A stretch of 64,000 nt of DNA from the NCBI RefSeq assembly GCF_001645125.1, contig NZ_LXKA01000393.1:124001-188000 (forward strand), read 5' to 3'. Positions 27,387 to 37,836 of this stretch are shown in pieces. The translations under genes were made by a program, and so were the position numbers. Numbering within the stretch: the stretch's first letter is position 1; every line of letters begins with the position of its first letter. The notes under the pieces are model-generated. The model did not search any database, had not been told where the DNA came from, and worked only from the letters and a program-made list of their open reading frames with translations. This DNA is from Paraburkholderia ginsengiterrae. GTDB taxonomy: Bacteria > Pseudomonadota > Gammaproteobacteria > Burkholderiales > Burkholderiaceae.

Positions 27387-30300
27387 TCACCACCGGATCT
27401 GGTCGAAACGCCGGGTGTACAGCAGTTCGATCCCGTCGAACGTGCCGCCGTAGCCCGCCACCGACCAGTACCGCGTCAGGTTGATCGTCGCCTTGATCGC
27501 GTTGCTCGCCGATTGCAGCCCCTGCTCGTAGCCAATCACGAGCCATTCGTTAATCGCCTTCGACACCATCACCACCTGCGGATCGGTCAGGCCAACCTCG
27601 CTGCGTCCGATCGAAAACTCGTCGAGCCCGAACGTCTGCGCGATCCGCTTGCCACTCGCACTGCCGAGCAGCGCCAGCGCCGTGGTCATGGTGCTTTGCT
27701 GGCCGAGGTTGTTGCCCTGATCCGTGCCGTGGCCGAACAGCAGCCATGAGAGCTTTTCGTTGTCCGGCACGTTTGGCTCCGACACCAGCTTAGCCGTCGG
27801 GAACTGGACGGTGCCTGTGACCTGCACCCCCGCTTCGACCTGCTGATTGCGCCGCATGGCGAGGATGTTGATGCCCGGATTGGCCACCGGACCGTTGAAC
27901 GTGAAGAAGCCGTTCTCGATATTGAGCTTGCGGCCGAACGCGGTGTAGGTCGAACCCGGCGTGACCCGCACGTTCCCGACCGCGCGCAGCGGCAGATTCG
28001 GCGCGCTCATCGCGGTGATCGTGCCGGCGAGGCCGAGGTCGGCGCCCATGCCGCGGAAACGGAAACTGTTGCCGAGGCCGATGTCGATATTGGCGCGCGG
28101 CGCGAAGGGGCCGACCGGCTTGTTGGTGCCCGGCACCGGCTGTGGCCGCTCGCCGGCCACCGTGCCGTCGGGGCGCACCACCACCACGTCGTCGCCGAGC
28201 TTCGGCGCGGACTGCTCCGGCATGTCGAACAGCGCGTGATCGACCACGAATTTGCCGTTGATCGCCATGCCGCCCTCAGCGCCGGCATTGGCGACACTCG
28301 CGCTGCCCGACAGCGACAGGTTGCGATCCGGCGCGGCGAACAATTCGAGCTTGTCCGCGACGATGCTCGCGGTCAGATCCGGCTCCGCGCCGTCCAGGCG
28401 CACGCGGCCGGTGGCGCGCAGCGTGCCGCTCGCGCCATGAAACTCCACCTGCTGGAAGTCCACCAGATTCTGCGACAGCAGGATGCGCACCACGCCGTCC
28501 TTCAGTTGCACGCCCTGGTCGACCAGCGTCGCGGACAGGCCGTCGCCGAGGAGCGAGCCGGTCAGATTCGGCTTGGCGACCGTGCCGCCGAGCGCGAGCT
28601 TGAGCGCGAGGTGGCCGTCGAGCAGATAGCTCGGGCCGAACAGGCCGCCCGTTGTCTTCAGCGACGGCACGTTGGCGTTCACGTTACCTGTTAGCGCACC
28701 CTCTTCGTTGACGGTCAGGAAACCGTCGCGCGCGACCAGCGTGGTATGCGCGTCCGCGTCGATCACACCGATCCGGCTCGCCTGCGCATGCACGGTGGCA
28801 TTGAGCCGGTTGCCGCCGCTGAATTCGGCGCGCGCGCTGATATCCTGGATGCCCAGCGAGGTCAGGCCGCGGCCAATTTCGACCGTGACGTCGCCGCTGT
28901 GACGCTTGAGCTGAACGTGGCCGCTTGCCGTGTTGCCGAGGGCGAAGTCCCAGTCGCCATCGAACACCAGGTCGGTTTTGACGGCAGGCGGCGTGCCGGT
29001 GAACTGGCGCCGCGTTTCCTGCAATCGCGCGATCGAAATGCCGGTCAGGCTGCCCGTCGACTGAATCTTGCCGTGGTCGAACGCGAAGGTTTTCAGGCTC
29101 AGTACCGCGCCTTCGAGCGTCAGACGCGTCGCGCCAAGAGTCAGCCGGCTCGGCCCGACGCTGACCGCCAGCGGCGACTCGAGATTAAGCGCCGGGATGC
29201 CGCGATTCTGCAGGCGCGTCACGCTGCCGTCCCAACGCGTGCCGTCGCGCGCGTCGGTCAGCTTGCCGTTGGCGGCGAGCGTCAGATCGAGCGGGCGCTC
29301 CTGCAGCTTGCCGGTGGCCGCGGCTTCGAGCGTGTGATTGGCGCGCGTGCCGGACAGGCGCGCCGTGAGCGTACTCAGATCGACACCACCCGCGCTCAGA
29401 TTGCGCGCGTCGGTAGTGAAGACGAGCGCGCCGTTCGCGCCATCGCGCAGTTCGGCGTGACCTTCCGCGTGGCCGATGCGGTCGCTGCCGAACACCACGC
29501 TGTCGGCCTTGTAGTTCAGCTCGATGTTTGGATGCGCGAACGAGCCGGTCAGGTCGCCGTCGGCGGCGATCAGGCCCGCGAGGCCGAAACCGAGCCGTTC
29601 GAGTTGCGGCGCGTCGACGCGAAACTTCAGCCGGTCGCCGCGCGCACCGAAGCTGCCTTGCAGGTCCACCTGGTTGCCCGCTACCGAGAGGTTCGCGCGG
29701 CTCGGCAGAATCCGTGATCCCGCGAGTTGGATCGTCCCGCCGCCCGTGAGCGGCAGGCCGTCGTACACGCTCTGACCCAGCTTGAATTCAGCCTTGGTCG
29801 TGAAGACCGGGCCGAGCATGCCGGCCGCGGTCAGCGTACCGCTCACGCGCGCCTCGATCTTGTGGGCCGGTGGCGCGCTGCGCTTGGGTGGCGGCGTTTT
29901 GCGCTGGAGTACTTCGGTCTTGACCGCCGCCTTGGCGGTGTTTTTCACGACGGCGGCGGCTTTGTCGGCCGGCGCCGCGCTTTTCGCGCCAGCCGTGCTG
30001 CCGGCCTGCCCGGCCTTGCCGTCTGCGGCACGGCTTGCCGCCGGTGCCGGCCCGGCCACCGGCGTGCGCGCCGGCATCTGCGAAGCGAGCGTCAGCGGAT
30101 CGAAATCGGTCAGTTGCGCTTTCAGGTTGTAGTTGGAATTCGCGTCGTGCTTGAGCGCGCCGGACAGGTCGATACGGCCTTTGCCCGAGGTGACGCGCAC
30201 GTCGTTGAAACTGATCCGCGCGGGATCGAACGTGACTTTGCCCTGGGCGCGCAGCTCGGCTTTCGGATCGGCGAGATCGAGCATGAGGCTTTGCACGTCG

Positions 30301-31646
30301 TCATGCAGGCGGATGCCAATCGAGCCGGAAAGCTGCGTGGGCCGCACCGGCGCTTCCAGTGCGTTCAGATCCAGTCCGGCGACCTTCAGATCGAACTGAC
30401 CATGTTTGCCGCTCAGCACGCCGCCACCGGTGAGCGTCGCGTTCTTCACGAGCCGCACGTTCAGGTTCGAGATGTGCTGCGCCTGGGCATCGAGGTGCAC
30501 GTCCACATTGGCATCGATCAGCGGCACCAGGTTCTGGTCGATTGCGCCGGGTTTGGCGTTGACGATCGACACATGGCCGGCAACGGCGAAACCCGCAGCG
30601 CTTTTTTCGGCCGCCCCGGAGTGGGCGCCGTGCTTGCCGTCTTTTATAGCCGGAGGGGGTGCCGCGCCCTGCGCGACCGGCTGCAACTCCGCCCGCACGG
30701 CCAGATCAGCCAGCGGCGCGCCGGGCGCAAAGGCTTGCGGATTGACGTGATCGAAAGTCAGCGTGGCGCGTTGCAAAGGCACGTCGGCGAACGGCGTGGC
30801 CTCGACGCGCGCATGGCCGGCGAGCTTCATGCCGCTTGCATCAAGCTCGGCCACGAGATTCTCGAGCGAGCCGCTCAGATGACCGCCGACCTGCACCGCC
30901 TCATCGTTGACCTTGCCCGAATAGCCGACGTCGCCGGTCAGCGGAAAAGGCCGCACGCCGTCGAGCTTCGCCGCTGCCGTCACCGCGCCGAACGGCGTGT
31001 CGAGCCGGTCGATCGCCGCCTCGTGATGACGCCCGTCGCTGCGTCCGTGAAACGCGAAACGCGACAATTCGGTCGTGGACGTGCCCTCGTGCAGCCGCAG
31101 CTTGTCGAGCTGGAGGTCGCGCACCTCGAGTTGCATCGGCAAGCGCAAGTCCTGCGGCAACGTCACCGGTCCACTACTGCTCGACGACGCACCGATGCGC
31201 GCCTCCACCGTGCCGATATGCAGATAGTCGATGGAAAACCGCCACGGTTCGCGCGTGAGCGCCCAGCGGCCGGCCACGCGGTCGATCTGGATATCGGTGC
31301 CGCTGCCGTCGAGGCTGCGCCAACGCACCTGCCGCAGTTGCACGCCGTTTGCGAGCGTGCCGCTGTCGAGCGTGCCGCCCAGCTTGCCGCCCAGCAGCTT
31401 GACCGCCGCCTGCCACGCATACACGGTACCGCGCTCAGTGGTCAGCGCGCCGTACAGCAGGCCGGCCGCCAGCACGACCAGCAGCAGCAGCACGGCGACC
31501 GTCCACGCGAGCGTTTTCAGCAACACTCGCCCGAGCCCGCGCCGGGGCGGCGGCGCCTCGGGTGGCGGCGGCTCTCCGGGCGGCTGTCCTGGTGGCTGAG
31601 CACCAGGCGGCTGTCCGGGCGGGTGGGCGGAAACGTCCGTGGTCAT
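27387..31646 (-). CDS. tamB: Translocation and assembly module subunit TamB
   Basis: A 1419-residue AsmA-like inner-membrane protein. A single membrane helix near residues 45-70 (LLKTLAWTVAVLLLLVVLAA) is followed by a very long beta-rich periplasmic region, with a disordered Ala/Lys/Pro-rich insert around residues 540-600. The C-terminal DUF490/TamB domain (about 1090-1419) ends in YTRRFDQIRW. TamB bridges the envelope and, with TamA, helps insert outer-membrane proteins and probably moves phospholipids. The cytoplasmic N-terminus is unusually Pro-rich, with repeated PPGQPPG units. It begins 28 bases after tamA ends. Confidence 0.93.
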   Translation of the reverse strand: MTTDVSAHPPGQPPGAQPPGQPPGEPPPPEAPPPRRGLGRVLLKTLAWTVAVLLLLVVLAAGLLYGALTTERGTVYAWQAAVKLLGGKLGGTLDSGTLANGVQLRQVRWRSLDGSGTDIQIDRVAGRWALTREPWRFSIDYLHIGTVEARIGASSSSSGPVTLPQDLRLPMQLEVRDLQLDKLRLHEGTSTTELSRFAFHGRSDGRHHEAAIDRLDTPFGAVTAAAKLDGVRPFPLTGDVGYSGKVNDEAVQVGGHLSGSLENLVAELDASGMKLAGHARVEATPFADVPLQRATLTFDHVNPQAFAPGAPLADLAVRAELQPVAQGAAPPPAIKDGKHGAHSGAAEKSAAGFAVAGHVSIVNAKPGAIDQNLVPLIDANVDVHLDAQAQHISNLNVRLVKNATLTGGGVLSGKHGQFDLKVAGLDLNALEAPVRPTQLSGSIGIRLHDDVQSLMLDLADPKAELRAQGKVTFDPARISFNDVRVTSGKGRIDLSGALKHDANSNYNLKAQLTDFDPLTLASQMPARTPVAGPAPAASRAADGKAGQAGSTAGAKSAAPADKAAAVVKNTAKAAVKTEVLQRKTPPPKRSAPPAHKIEARVSGTLTAAGMLGPVFTTKAEFKLGQSVYDGLPLTGGGTIQLAGSRILPSRANLSVAGNQVDLQGSFGARGDRLKFRVDAPQLERLGFGLAGLIAADGDLTGSFAHPNIELNYKADSVVFGSDRIGHAEGHAELRDGANGALVFTTDARNLSAGGVDLSTLTARLSGTRANHTLEAAATGKLQERPLDLTLAANGKLTDARDGTRWDGSVTRLQNRGIPALNLESPLAVSVGPSRLTLGATRLTLEGAVLSLKTFAFDHGKIQSTGSLTGISIARLQETRRQFTGTPPAVKTDLVFDGDWDFALGNTASGHVQLKRHSGDVTVEIGRGLTSLGIQDISARAEFSGGNRLNATVHAQASRIGVIDADAHTTLVARDGFLTVNEEGALTGNVNANVPSLKTTGGLFGPSYLLDGHLALKLALGGTVAKPNLTGSLLGDGLSATLVDQGVQLKDGVVRILLSQNLVDFQQVEFHGASGTLRATGRVRLDGAEPDLTASIVADKLELFAAPDRNLSLSGSASVANAGAEGGMAINGKFVVDHALFDMPEQSAPKLGDDVVVVRPDGTVAGERPQPVPGTNKPVGPFAPRANIDIGLGNSFRFRGMGADLGLAGTITAMSAPNLPLRAVGNVRVTPGSTYTAFGRKLNIENGFFTFNGPVANPGINILAMRRNQQVEAGVQVTGTVQFPTAKLVSEPNVPDNEKLSWLLFGHGTDQGNNLGQQSTMTTALALLGSASGKRIAQTFGLDEFSIGRSEVGLTDPQVVMVSKAINEWLVIGYEQGLQSASNAIKATINLTRYWSVAGYGGTFDGIELLYTRRFDQIRW

Positions 31647-31674
31647 GCGTGGATCATGTGGAAGCAGGTTGTCA

Positions 31675-33588
31675 TCAGAAAGCGATGCCCAGCGTCAGAT
31701 ACGGCCGCACACTTCTATTGCGAGTGCCGTAAGCGACGTCGAAATTCACCGGGCCGACCGGGCTGCGCCAACGCGCGCCCACACCGACGCCAGGATAAAA
31801 GATCTTTTCGCCCCAGGTGTCGGTGGCGGTGCCAATGTCGAAGAACGCGGCCGCGCCCCAGTCGTGACTGAACCAGTGCTGATACTCGCTCGACGCCGTC
31901 ACGAGATACTTGGTGGGCAGCACCGACCCGGCAACGTTGTTACCAATGCTCTGATAGCTGTAGCCGCGCACGGAATTCGAGCCGCCGGCGCGAAATAGCA
32001 GCGAAGCCGGCACGCCGCTCGAACTGCCGCTCGTGAACACGCCGCCGAGTTCGGCGCGAAACAGCACGAGGTCTTCCTTGCCGATCGGCAGGTACTGCTG
32101 GCCGCGTGCGTAACCGCGCACGAAGGTCTGGTCCGTCAATGCGCCTTTGACGGCGAAGCCCGCCTCCACGTGGATCAGATTGCCCGAGCGCGGGAACAGC
32201 GGGTCGTCGGTATTGCGCCGCGTCCACGACCAGGACGGCACCAGCGCGCGGCTGGTGGTGGGCGCGGCCGCGTTCTGATCGAGCCGGTCCTGGTAGTACA
32301 GGAGCGCGTAGTTGTAGTCGAGAAATTGCGAGGTCCGGGCCCGCTGCAGCCCGCCGCGCAGGCTGTAGATGCGGGTGTCGGACACGTCGGTGGTGGTATA
32401 GGACGCGAGCGCGCTATTGGTCCACGCCCGCGGCCCCGGCGGCATCGAGAGCTGGATTTGCCCATATTGCTGGACCTGGTCGAGACGGCCCGAGACGGTA
32501 AACGGCCACGCCTTGCCGAATGTGTCGAGATACGAATAGGAACCCTGGACCAGCGGGCCGTTGTCCGTCGAGTAGCCCACCCCGCCGCGAATACTGTTGT
32601 AGGGATACTCCGATACTTTCACGTGCATCGGCGTGTTGACCGCGTGGGCCGGATCGCTGTCCACGTCGATGGCGACGCTCGCGTAGTACGGCGTGTTCTG
32701 CAACTGCCGCTGCAGTTCGGTGACACGCTGCACGTCGTAGATATCGCCCACGGCAATCGGATTCACGTTGTCGACGATCTGTTCCGGATAACGCCGCGTG
32801 CCCGACACGTCGAGCTTGCCCATCGTGAAGGTCGGCCCGCTTTCGAAAGTGACCGCCAGGGTCGCCTCGTGCGTGCGCGGATCGACCCGCGCCTCGGAGT
32901 GATAGATCTTCGCGCCCAGATAGCGGCGTGACTGCAAGGCCTTGAGCGCGGCGTTTTTCGCGTCGTCCCAGCCGCCCTGCGAGAACGGATCGCCTTCGTG
33001 CAGCGAAAACGCGAAGCGCGCGGCATTTTCCTGCGCCGGATCTTCGGTCAGCACCGGGCCGCGAAACGACAGCGAAATCGACGAGATGAGGGTTTGCGGA
33101 CCGGGATCAACACTCACGGTGACGCGTTTCGCGTTGTCGATGGTGCGCACGTCGGTACGCACGACCGGTGTGAAATAGCCTTCCGTCGCGGCCAGATCGC
33201 GGATCTGCTGGGGTGCGGCGGTGATCAGAAATTCGAACTGGTCATCGCTGATATCGGGCCGTTTGGCGAAACGCGCAAGATCCAGATGCGCTTCGAGCAG
33301 CTTACGCAGCGAGCGCGGCGTGGCTTCGATATCGACCTTGTAGCTGGCGGCCGGTTTCGCTGCGTGGGCGTGGGCGGCCGCGAGGCTCAGCATGACGAGG
33401 CCGAAGGCCAGCCATGCGCGCAGCCAGCGCCGCAGGGGCGTCGGATACCCGCGCCTGGAATCGGCCTTGCCACGCCGCAGACGCGGCTTGTCGATCGCAC
33501 ACCCCGCCAAACGGGACCTCCGGCCGTAGTTGATGAATTCTGTTGCCCAGCCGCGCCGCGGCGGCCGAAGCTCGCTATTTGACCACAT
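31675..33588 (-). CDS. tamA: Outer-membrane assembly protein TamA (Omp85 family)
   Basis: About 637 residues with three POTRA-like domains after a signal peptide (LRAWLAFGLVMLSLAAAHAHA), then a 16-strand Omp85 barrel ending SVRPYLTLGIAF with terminal Phe. The barrel carries the conserved GGSNSVRGYSYQSIG motif. Partner of TamB. The start is uncertain. ATG 33588 (MWSNSELRPPRRG) gives a long pre-signal extension, while a TTG about 95 bases further in (before AGCAIDKPRL) has a better ribosome site (CGGAGG). The frame stays open to 33807 but that part is unlike the family. Confidence 0.9.
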   Translation of the reverse strand: MWSNSELRPPRRGWATEFINYGRRSRLAGCAIDKPRLRRGKADSRRGYPTPLRRWLRAWLAFGLVMLSLAAAHAHAAKPAASYKVDIEATPRSLRKLLEAHLDLARFAKRPDISDDQFEFLITAAPQQIRDLAATEGYFTPVVRTDVRTIDNAKRVTVSVDPGPQTLISSISLSFRGPVLTEDPAQENAARFAFSLHEGDPFSQGGWDDAKNAALKALQSRRYLGAKIYHSEARVDPRTHEATLAVTFESGPTFTMGKLDVSGTRRYPEQIVDNVNPIAVGDIYDVQRVTELQRQLQNTPYYASVAIDVDSDPAHAVNTPMHVKVSEYPYNSIRGGVGYSTDNGPLVQGSYSYLDTFGKAWPFTVSGRLDQVQQYGQIQLSMPPGPRAWTNSALASYTTTDVSDTRIYSLRGGLQRARTSQFLDYNYALLYYQDRLDQNAAAPTTSRALVPSWSWTRRNTDDPLFPRSGNLIHVEAGFAVKGALTDQTFVRGYARGQQYLPIGKEDLVLFRAELGGVFTSGSSSGVPASLLFRAGGSNSVRGYSYQSIGNNVAGSVLPTKYLVTASSEYQHWFSHDWGAAAFFDIGTATDTWGEKIFYPGVGVGARWRSPVGPVNFDVAYGTRNRSVRPYLTLGIAF

Positions 33589-33722
33589 CGGCGGGACGCC
33601 GCGAGATCTCAAAAAGTGCCGTTGCAACAGGCCGGACCGGCATTGCGCCCGCCTTTGACGCGCGGCACGGGGCGCTGGTTCCGGATATTTGCGCGCCTTC
33701 CCGCCCGTCGCCGCCGCCATTT

Positions 33723-33752
33723 TTCGACCACGCCCGGCGCATGCGGTAAAAT
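33723..33752 (+). promoter_or_regulatory. Candidate promoter of the DUF3460-scpA-pan genes
   Basis: TTCGAC (33723-33728), an 18-base spacer and TAAAAT (33747-33752) lie about 72 bases before the DUF3460 start in the divergent gap from tamA. Confidence 0.5.
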
Positions 33753-33824
33753 TATCGGATAGCAGTGGCGCCCTGCCGGTTTCCGCCAGGCGGCCACCCA
33801 ATCCCACACCACGGACGTCGAGTC

Positions 33825-34010
33825 ATGTATCAATCGGACATCACGCAGTTCCTGAACCAGCTCAAGCAGCAGAAGCCCAATCTGGAAGCCGAACAACGCC
33901 GCGGCCGCGCGCTCTTGTGGGACAAACAGCCGATCGATCTGGAAGAGCGCGCCGAGCAGAAAGCCTCGCGCGTGGAACAGACGCCTTACTCGTACTACCA
34001 GAATTTCTAA
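33825..34010 (+). CDS. DUF3460 family small protein
   Basis: A 61-residue soluble protein (MYQSDITQFLNQLKQQKPNL to the end YSYYQNF), rich in Glu, Gln and Arg and probably largely helical. It belongs to a family of unknown function restricted to Betaproteobacteria and usually placed before scpA. Its stop is four bases before the GTG of scpA, so expression is tightly coupled and a role near chromosome condensation is possible, though not shown. Confidence 0.85.
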   Translation: MYQSDITQFLNQLKQQKPNLEAEQRRGRALLWDKQPIDLEERAEQKASRVEQTPYSYYQNF

Positions 34011-34014
34011 GCGC

Positions 34015-34890
34015 GTGAGTCACGCCGACGAGGCACACGGCGTACCGCCGGCTCCCGCCGACGCCGCGCTGGCCGCGCCCGCCACCGATTCGACACCGGA
34101 CACCGTCGACGGCATTGCCTTCGCTCGCCTGTACGGCGAGCCGCTCTTCAAGCTGCCGACGGATCTGTACATCCCGCCGGACGCGCTCGAAGTGTTCCTC
34201 GAAACGTTCGAAGGACCGCTGGATCTGCTGCTGTACCTGATCCGCAAGCAGAACTTCAACGTGCTCGACATCCCGATGGCGGATGTCACTGTGCAATACC
34301 TCGGCTATGTCGACCAGCTGCGCCAGACCAATCTCGAACTCGCGTCCGAATATCTGCTCATGGCCGCGATGCTGATTGAGATCAAGTCGCGCATGCTGCT
34401 GCCGGTGAAAAAGGCCGACAGCGGCGATGAAGCCGAGGATCCGCGCGCGGAACTGGTGCGCCGCCTGCTCGAATACGAGCAGATGAAGCTCGCCGCCCAG
34501 CGCATCGACCGGCTGCCGCAACTCGGGCGCGACTTCCTGCGTGCCGAGGTGTACATCGAGCAAAGCATCACACCGCGCTTTCCGGACGTGAACAGCGAAG
34601 ACCTGCGCGCCGCGTGGGCCGACGTGATCAAGCGCGCCAAGCTGGTCCAGCATCACAAGATTTCGCGCGAGGAACTGTCGGTGCGCGAGCACATGAGTTC
34701 GATCCTGCGGCAATTGCAGAACGCGCGCTTCATCGAATTCTCCGATCTTTTCGACACCAGCAAGGGCGTGCCGGTGGTGGTGGTGAACTTCATCGCCGTG
34801 CTCGAGTTGTGCCGCGAATCGCTCGTCGAAATCACTCAGGCGGAACCGTTCGCGCCGATTTATGTGCGCCTCGCCTACCTGCCGGCCTGA
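34015..34890 (+). CDS. scpA: Segregation and condensation protein A
   Basis: A 291-residue kleisin of the SMC-ScpAB condensin. The hallmark EVFLETFEGPLDLLLYLIRK and NVLDIPMADVTVQYLGYVDQ occur near residues 59-100. A linker follows, and the C-terminal winged helix (VSVREHMSSILRQL-like, then FSDLFDTSKGVPVVVVNFIAVLEL) should bind the SMC head. The N-terminal ~40 residues are an extension not common to all ScpA. The start is GTG 34015, directly after DUF3460. No scpB or smc gene is visible here. Confidence 0.94.
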   Translation: MSHADEAHGVPPAPADAALAAPATDSTPDTVDGIAFARLYGEPLFKLPTDLYIPPDALEVFLETFEGPLDLLLYLIRKQNFNVLDIPMADVTVQYLGYVDQLRQTNLELASEYLLMAAMLIEIKSRMLLPVKKADSGDEAEDPRAELVRRLLEYEQMKLAAQRIDRLPQLGRDFLRAEVYIEQSITPRFPDVNSEDLRAAWADVIKRAKLVQHHKISREELSVREHMSSILRQLQNARFIEFSDLFDTSKGVPVVVVNFIAVLELCRESLVEITQAEPFAPIYVRLAYLPA

Positions 34891-35916
<1,026 letters not shown>

Positions 35917-35976
35917 CGCCGTCACAGGCCGGGCGGGTACGCGCCGGCCAGTATTCGAAGCCACACAGGATTAGCC

Positions 35977-36363
35977 ATGCAACGCAACATGCTGAAGTCG
36001 AAGATCCACCGCGTCGCGGTCACGCACTGCGAACTGCACTACGAAGGCTCGTGCGCGATCGACGAGGATCTGCTGGAAGCCGCGAACATTGTCGAAAACG
36101 AACGGATCGACATCTGGAACATCAACAATGGCGAGCGTTTCTCGACCTACGCGATCAAGGGCGAGCGCGGCAGCGGCATGATTTCGCTGAACGGCTCGGC
36201 CGCGCGGCGTGCGCAGTTGGGCGATCTGGTGATCATCGCGGCGTTCGCGGTGGTCGATGAGGCGGAATTGAAGGCAGGCTGGAAGCCGGACCTGGTGTTC
36301 GTCGACGACAACAACAAGATCAAGGGCAGCCGCGATCACGTGCCGACCCAGAACTGGACCTGA
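35977..36363 (+). CDS. panD: Aspartate 1-decarboxylase proenzyme
   Basis: A 128-residue proenzyme that makes beta-alanine for PanC. Self-cleavage between Gly24 and Ser25 ([13 protein letters not shown]) generates the pyruvoyl cofactor. Tyr22, the conserved Tyr in FSTYAI (about 58) and the [12 protein letters not shown] motif are present. Located directly after panC. Confidence 0.97.
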   Translation: MQRNMLKSKIHRVAVTHCELHYEGSCAIDEDLLEAANIVENERIDIWNINNGERFSTYAIKGERGSGMISLNGSAARRAQLGDLVIIAAFAVVDEAELKAGWKPDLVFVDDNNKIKGSRDHVPTQNWT

Positions 36364-36456
36364 GCGCCCGGCCGTTCAGCCCACGCCCGCCGCGCCCGCG
36401 TCAAGTGCGCCGCGCGGCTCCACGCAGCGGGCGGCCATGCCGCCTGCTCCGCCCTC

Positions 36457-37092
36457 TCAAGCCTTGCTGGTCCCGTTAGTCCACTCGAGGATCGGCTGCC
36501 ACTGCTCCAGATCCTTTTCCACGCGGCTTTTCGCGACGTCCCACAAGGTCAGCCCGTGAGCCGCCAGTTGCACGTAGTTTTGCGTATCGCGCAAGAAACC
36601 CAGCACCGGCAGCTTCAAGCCCTCGACGAAGCGATGCAGCTGCTCCGCCGAGCGAGTCCGCGCATCGACGCGCATGCCGACCACGCCGACTTCGATGTTG
36701 CCTTTCCTGACCGCTTTTTCCTTCGCCAGCCGCTCGAGAAATTCCTGAGTAGCGAGAATATCGAAGATGGATGGCTGCAGCGGCACGATGACCTTGTCGG
36801 CCAGATCCAGCGCGATGCTCATGCGATTGCCGTGCAGCCCGGCCGGTGTGTCGATGACAGCGTGCTCCAGCCCCTTGGGCGGCTTGGCCGGCGAGTCCTG
36901 ATTGACTTCCCAGCTTTCGATGGCCGGTAGCGTGTCGGGCCGCAACGATAACCACGCGTGCGCGGACTGCTGTTTGTCCAGGTCAGCCAGCGCAACCCAT
37001 TCGCCGGCCGCGGCGAAATAGCCGGCCAGATTGGTGGACAGCGTGCTTTTGCCCACGCCGCCCTTCGGATTCGCCACCACGATCACCGTCAT
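36457..37092 (-). CDS. ParA-family ATPase (orphan)
   Basis: A 211-residue MinD/ParA ATPase with deviant Walker A KGGVGKST (residues 10-17), the ALADLDKQQSAHAW switch-I region, VIDTPAGLHG (Walker B) and the VPLQPSIFDILAT segment. No parB, parS-like repeat or plasmid gene is next to it, so this is not the main chromosome partition gene. Orphan ParAs often position flagella, chemoreceptors or other cargo; the cargo here is unknown. GGGAGA precedes ATG 37092. It is convergent with panD and divergent from the thioesterase. Confidence 0.88.
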   Translation of the reverse strand: MTVIVVANPKGGVGKSTLSTNLAGYFAAAGEWVALADLDKQQSAHAWLSLRPDTLPAIESWEVNQDSPAKPPKGLEHAVIDTPAGLHGNRMSIALDLADKVIVPLQPSIFDILATQEFLERLAKEKAVRKGNIEVGVVGMRVDARTRSAEQLHRFVEGLKLPVLGFLRDTQNYVQLAAHGLTLWDVAKSRVEKDLEQWQPILEWTNGTSKA

Positions 37093-37301
37093 GAAATCTC
37101 CCGGAAAGAAGGCTGGGCATCGCCAGCCGGTTTGCCGCGCTATTGCGTTGACCTGGCGCCGTGTGACCTGATCCGTACCGTTTTCAGGTTCACGCGCCGA
37201 TCCAGCCGTTGATAATATCGACAAATGCACCGGGGCCGAAGCCCCCAGCGGCGAATCGGCCGCCGTGCCCCACCGATTTTTCCCTCGAGGACCCGAATTT
37301 C

Positions 37302-37721
37302 ATGAGCAAGCTCCGCCCGGAATACACCATCGAACACCTGCACAATCGTCAGAAGGGCAAGCTGCCCGGCTTGCTGGGCGTGCAAGTCCTGTCGCTGGAG
37401 GAAGGCGTCCTGACCGCTGAATTGACCGTGCGCGAGGAATTGCTCGCGCCGAACGGCTTTTTGCATGCCGCGACGGTGATCGGCCTCGCCGATACGGCTT
37501 GCGGCTACGCCTGCCTCGCCCATCTGCCCGAGACGGCGCGCAATTTCACGACAATCGAGCTGAAGAGCAATTTTCTCGGCACTTCGACCGAAGGCACGAT
37601 CCGCGCGGTCGCCAAGGGCGTGCATCTGGGGCGCAGCACGCAGGTGTGGGACGCCACGGTCACTGATCCGAACGGCAAGACGATGGCCCTGTTTCGCTGC
37701 ACGCAGATGGTACTGTATTGA
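37302..37721 (+). CDS. PaaI-type hotdog thioesterase
   Basis: A 139-residue single hotdog-fold protein. The catalytic-region motif is LLAPNGFLHAATVIGLADTACGYAC, in which Asn-Gly-x-x-His resembles the PaaI/HGG subgroup with Asn replacing the usual His-Gly-Gly start. NFTTIELKSNFLG and ALFRCTQMVLY complete the fold. It should hydrolyse acyl- or aryl-CoA thioesters; the substrate is unknown. It is ended by a strong terminator and has no obvious pathway partners. Confidence 0.88.
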   Translation: MSKLRPEYTIEHLHNRQKGKLPGLLGVQVLSLEEGVLTAELTVREELLAPNGFLHAATVIGLADTACGYACLAHLPETARNFTTIELKSNFLGTSTEGTIRAVAKGVHLGRSTQVWDATVTDPNGKTMALFRCTQMVLY

Positions 37722-37754
37722 GCGGCTTGGGGTGGCGTGGTGACTCCACGCCAT

Positions 37755-37790
37755 AAAAAAAGCACGCTGCCGTGAAGCGCGTGCTTTTTT
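37755..37790 (+). terminator. Terminator between thioesterase and doxX (bidirectional)
   Basis: GCACGC (37762-37767) pairs with GCGTGC (37779-37784), extended by an A run on the left and six T on the right (37785-37790). Confidence 0.9.
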
Positions 37791-37836
37791 ATTTTCCGCT
37801 GCGGGGCTAGCCCCCAGCGCAAACTGCCTCAGTCCG

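Noticed and set aside
36364-36456. GC-rich hairpins between panD and parA as terminators
   Set aside because: Pairings exist but no T run on either strand and stems are short and alternative; not convincing.
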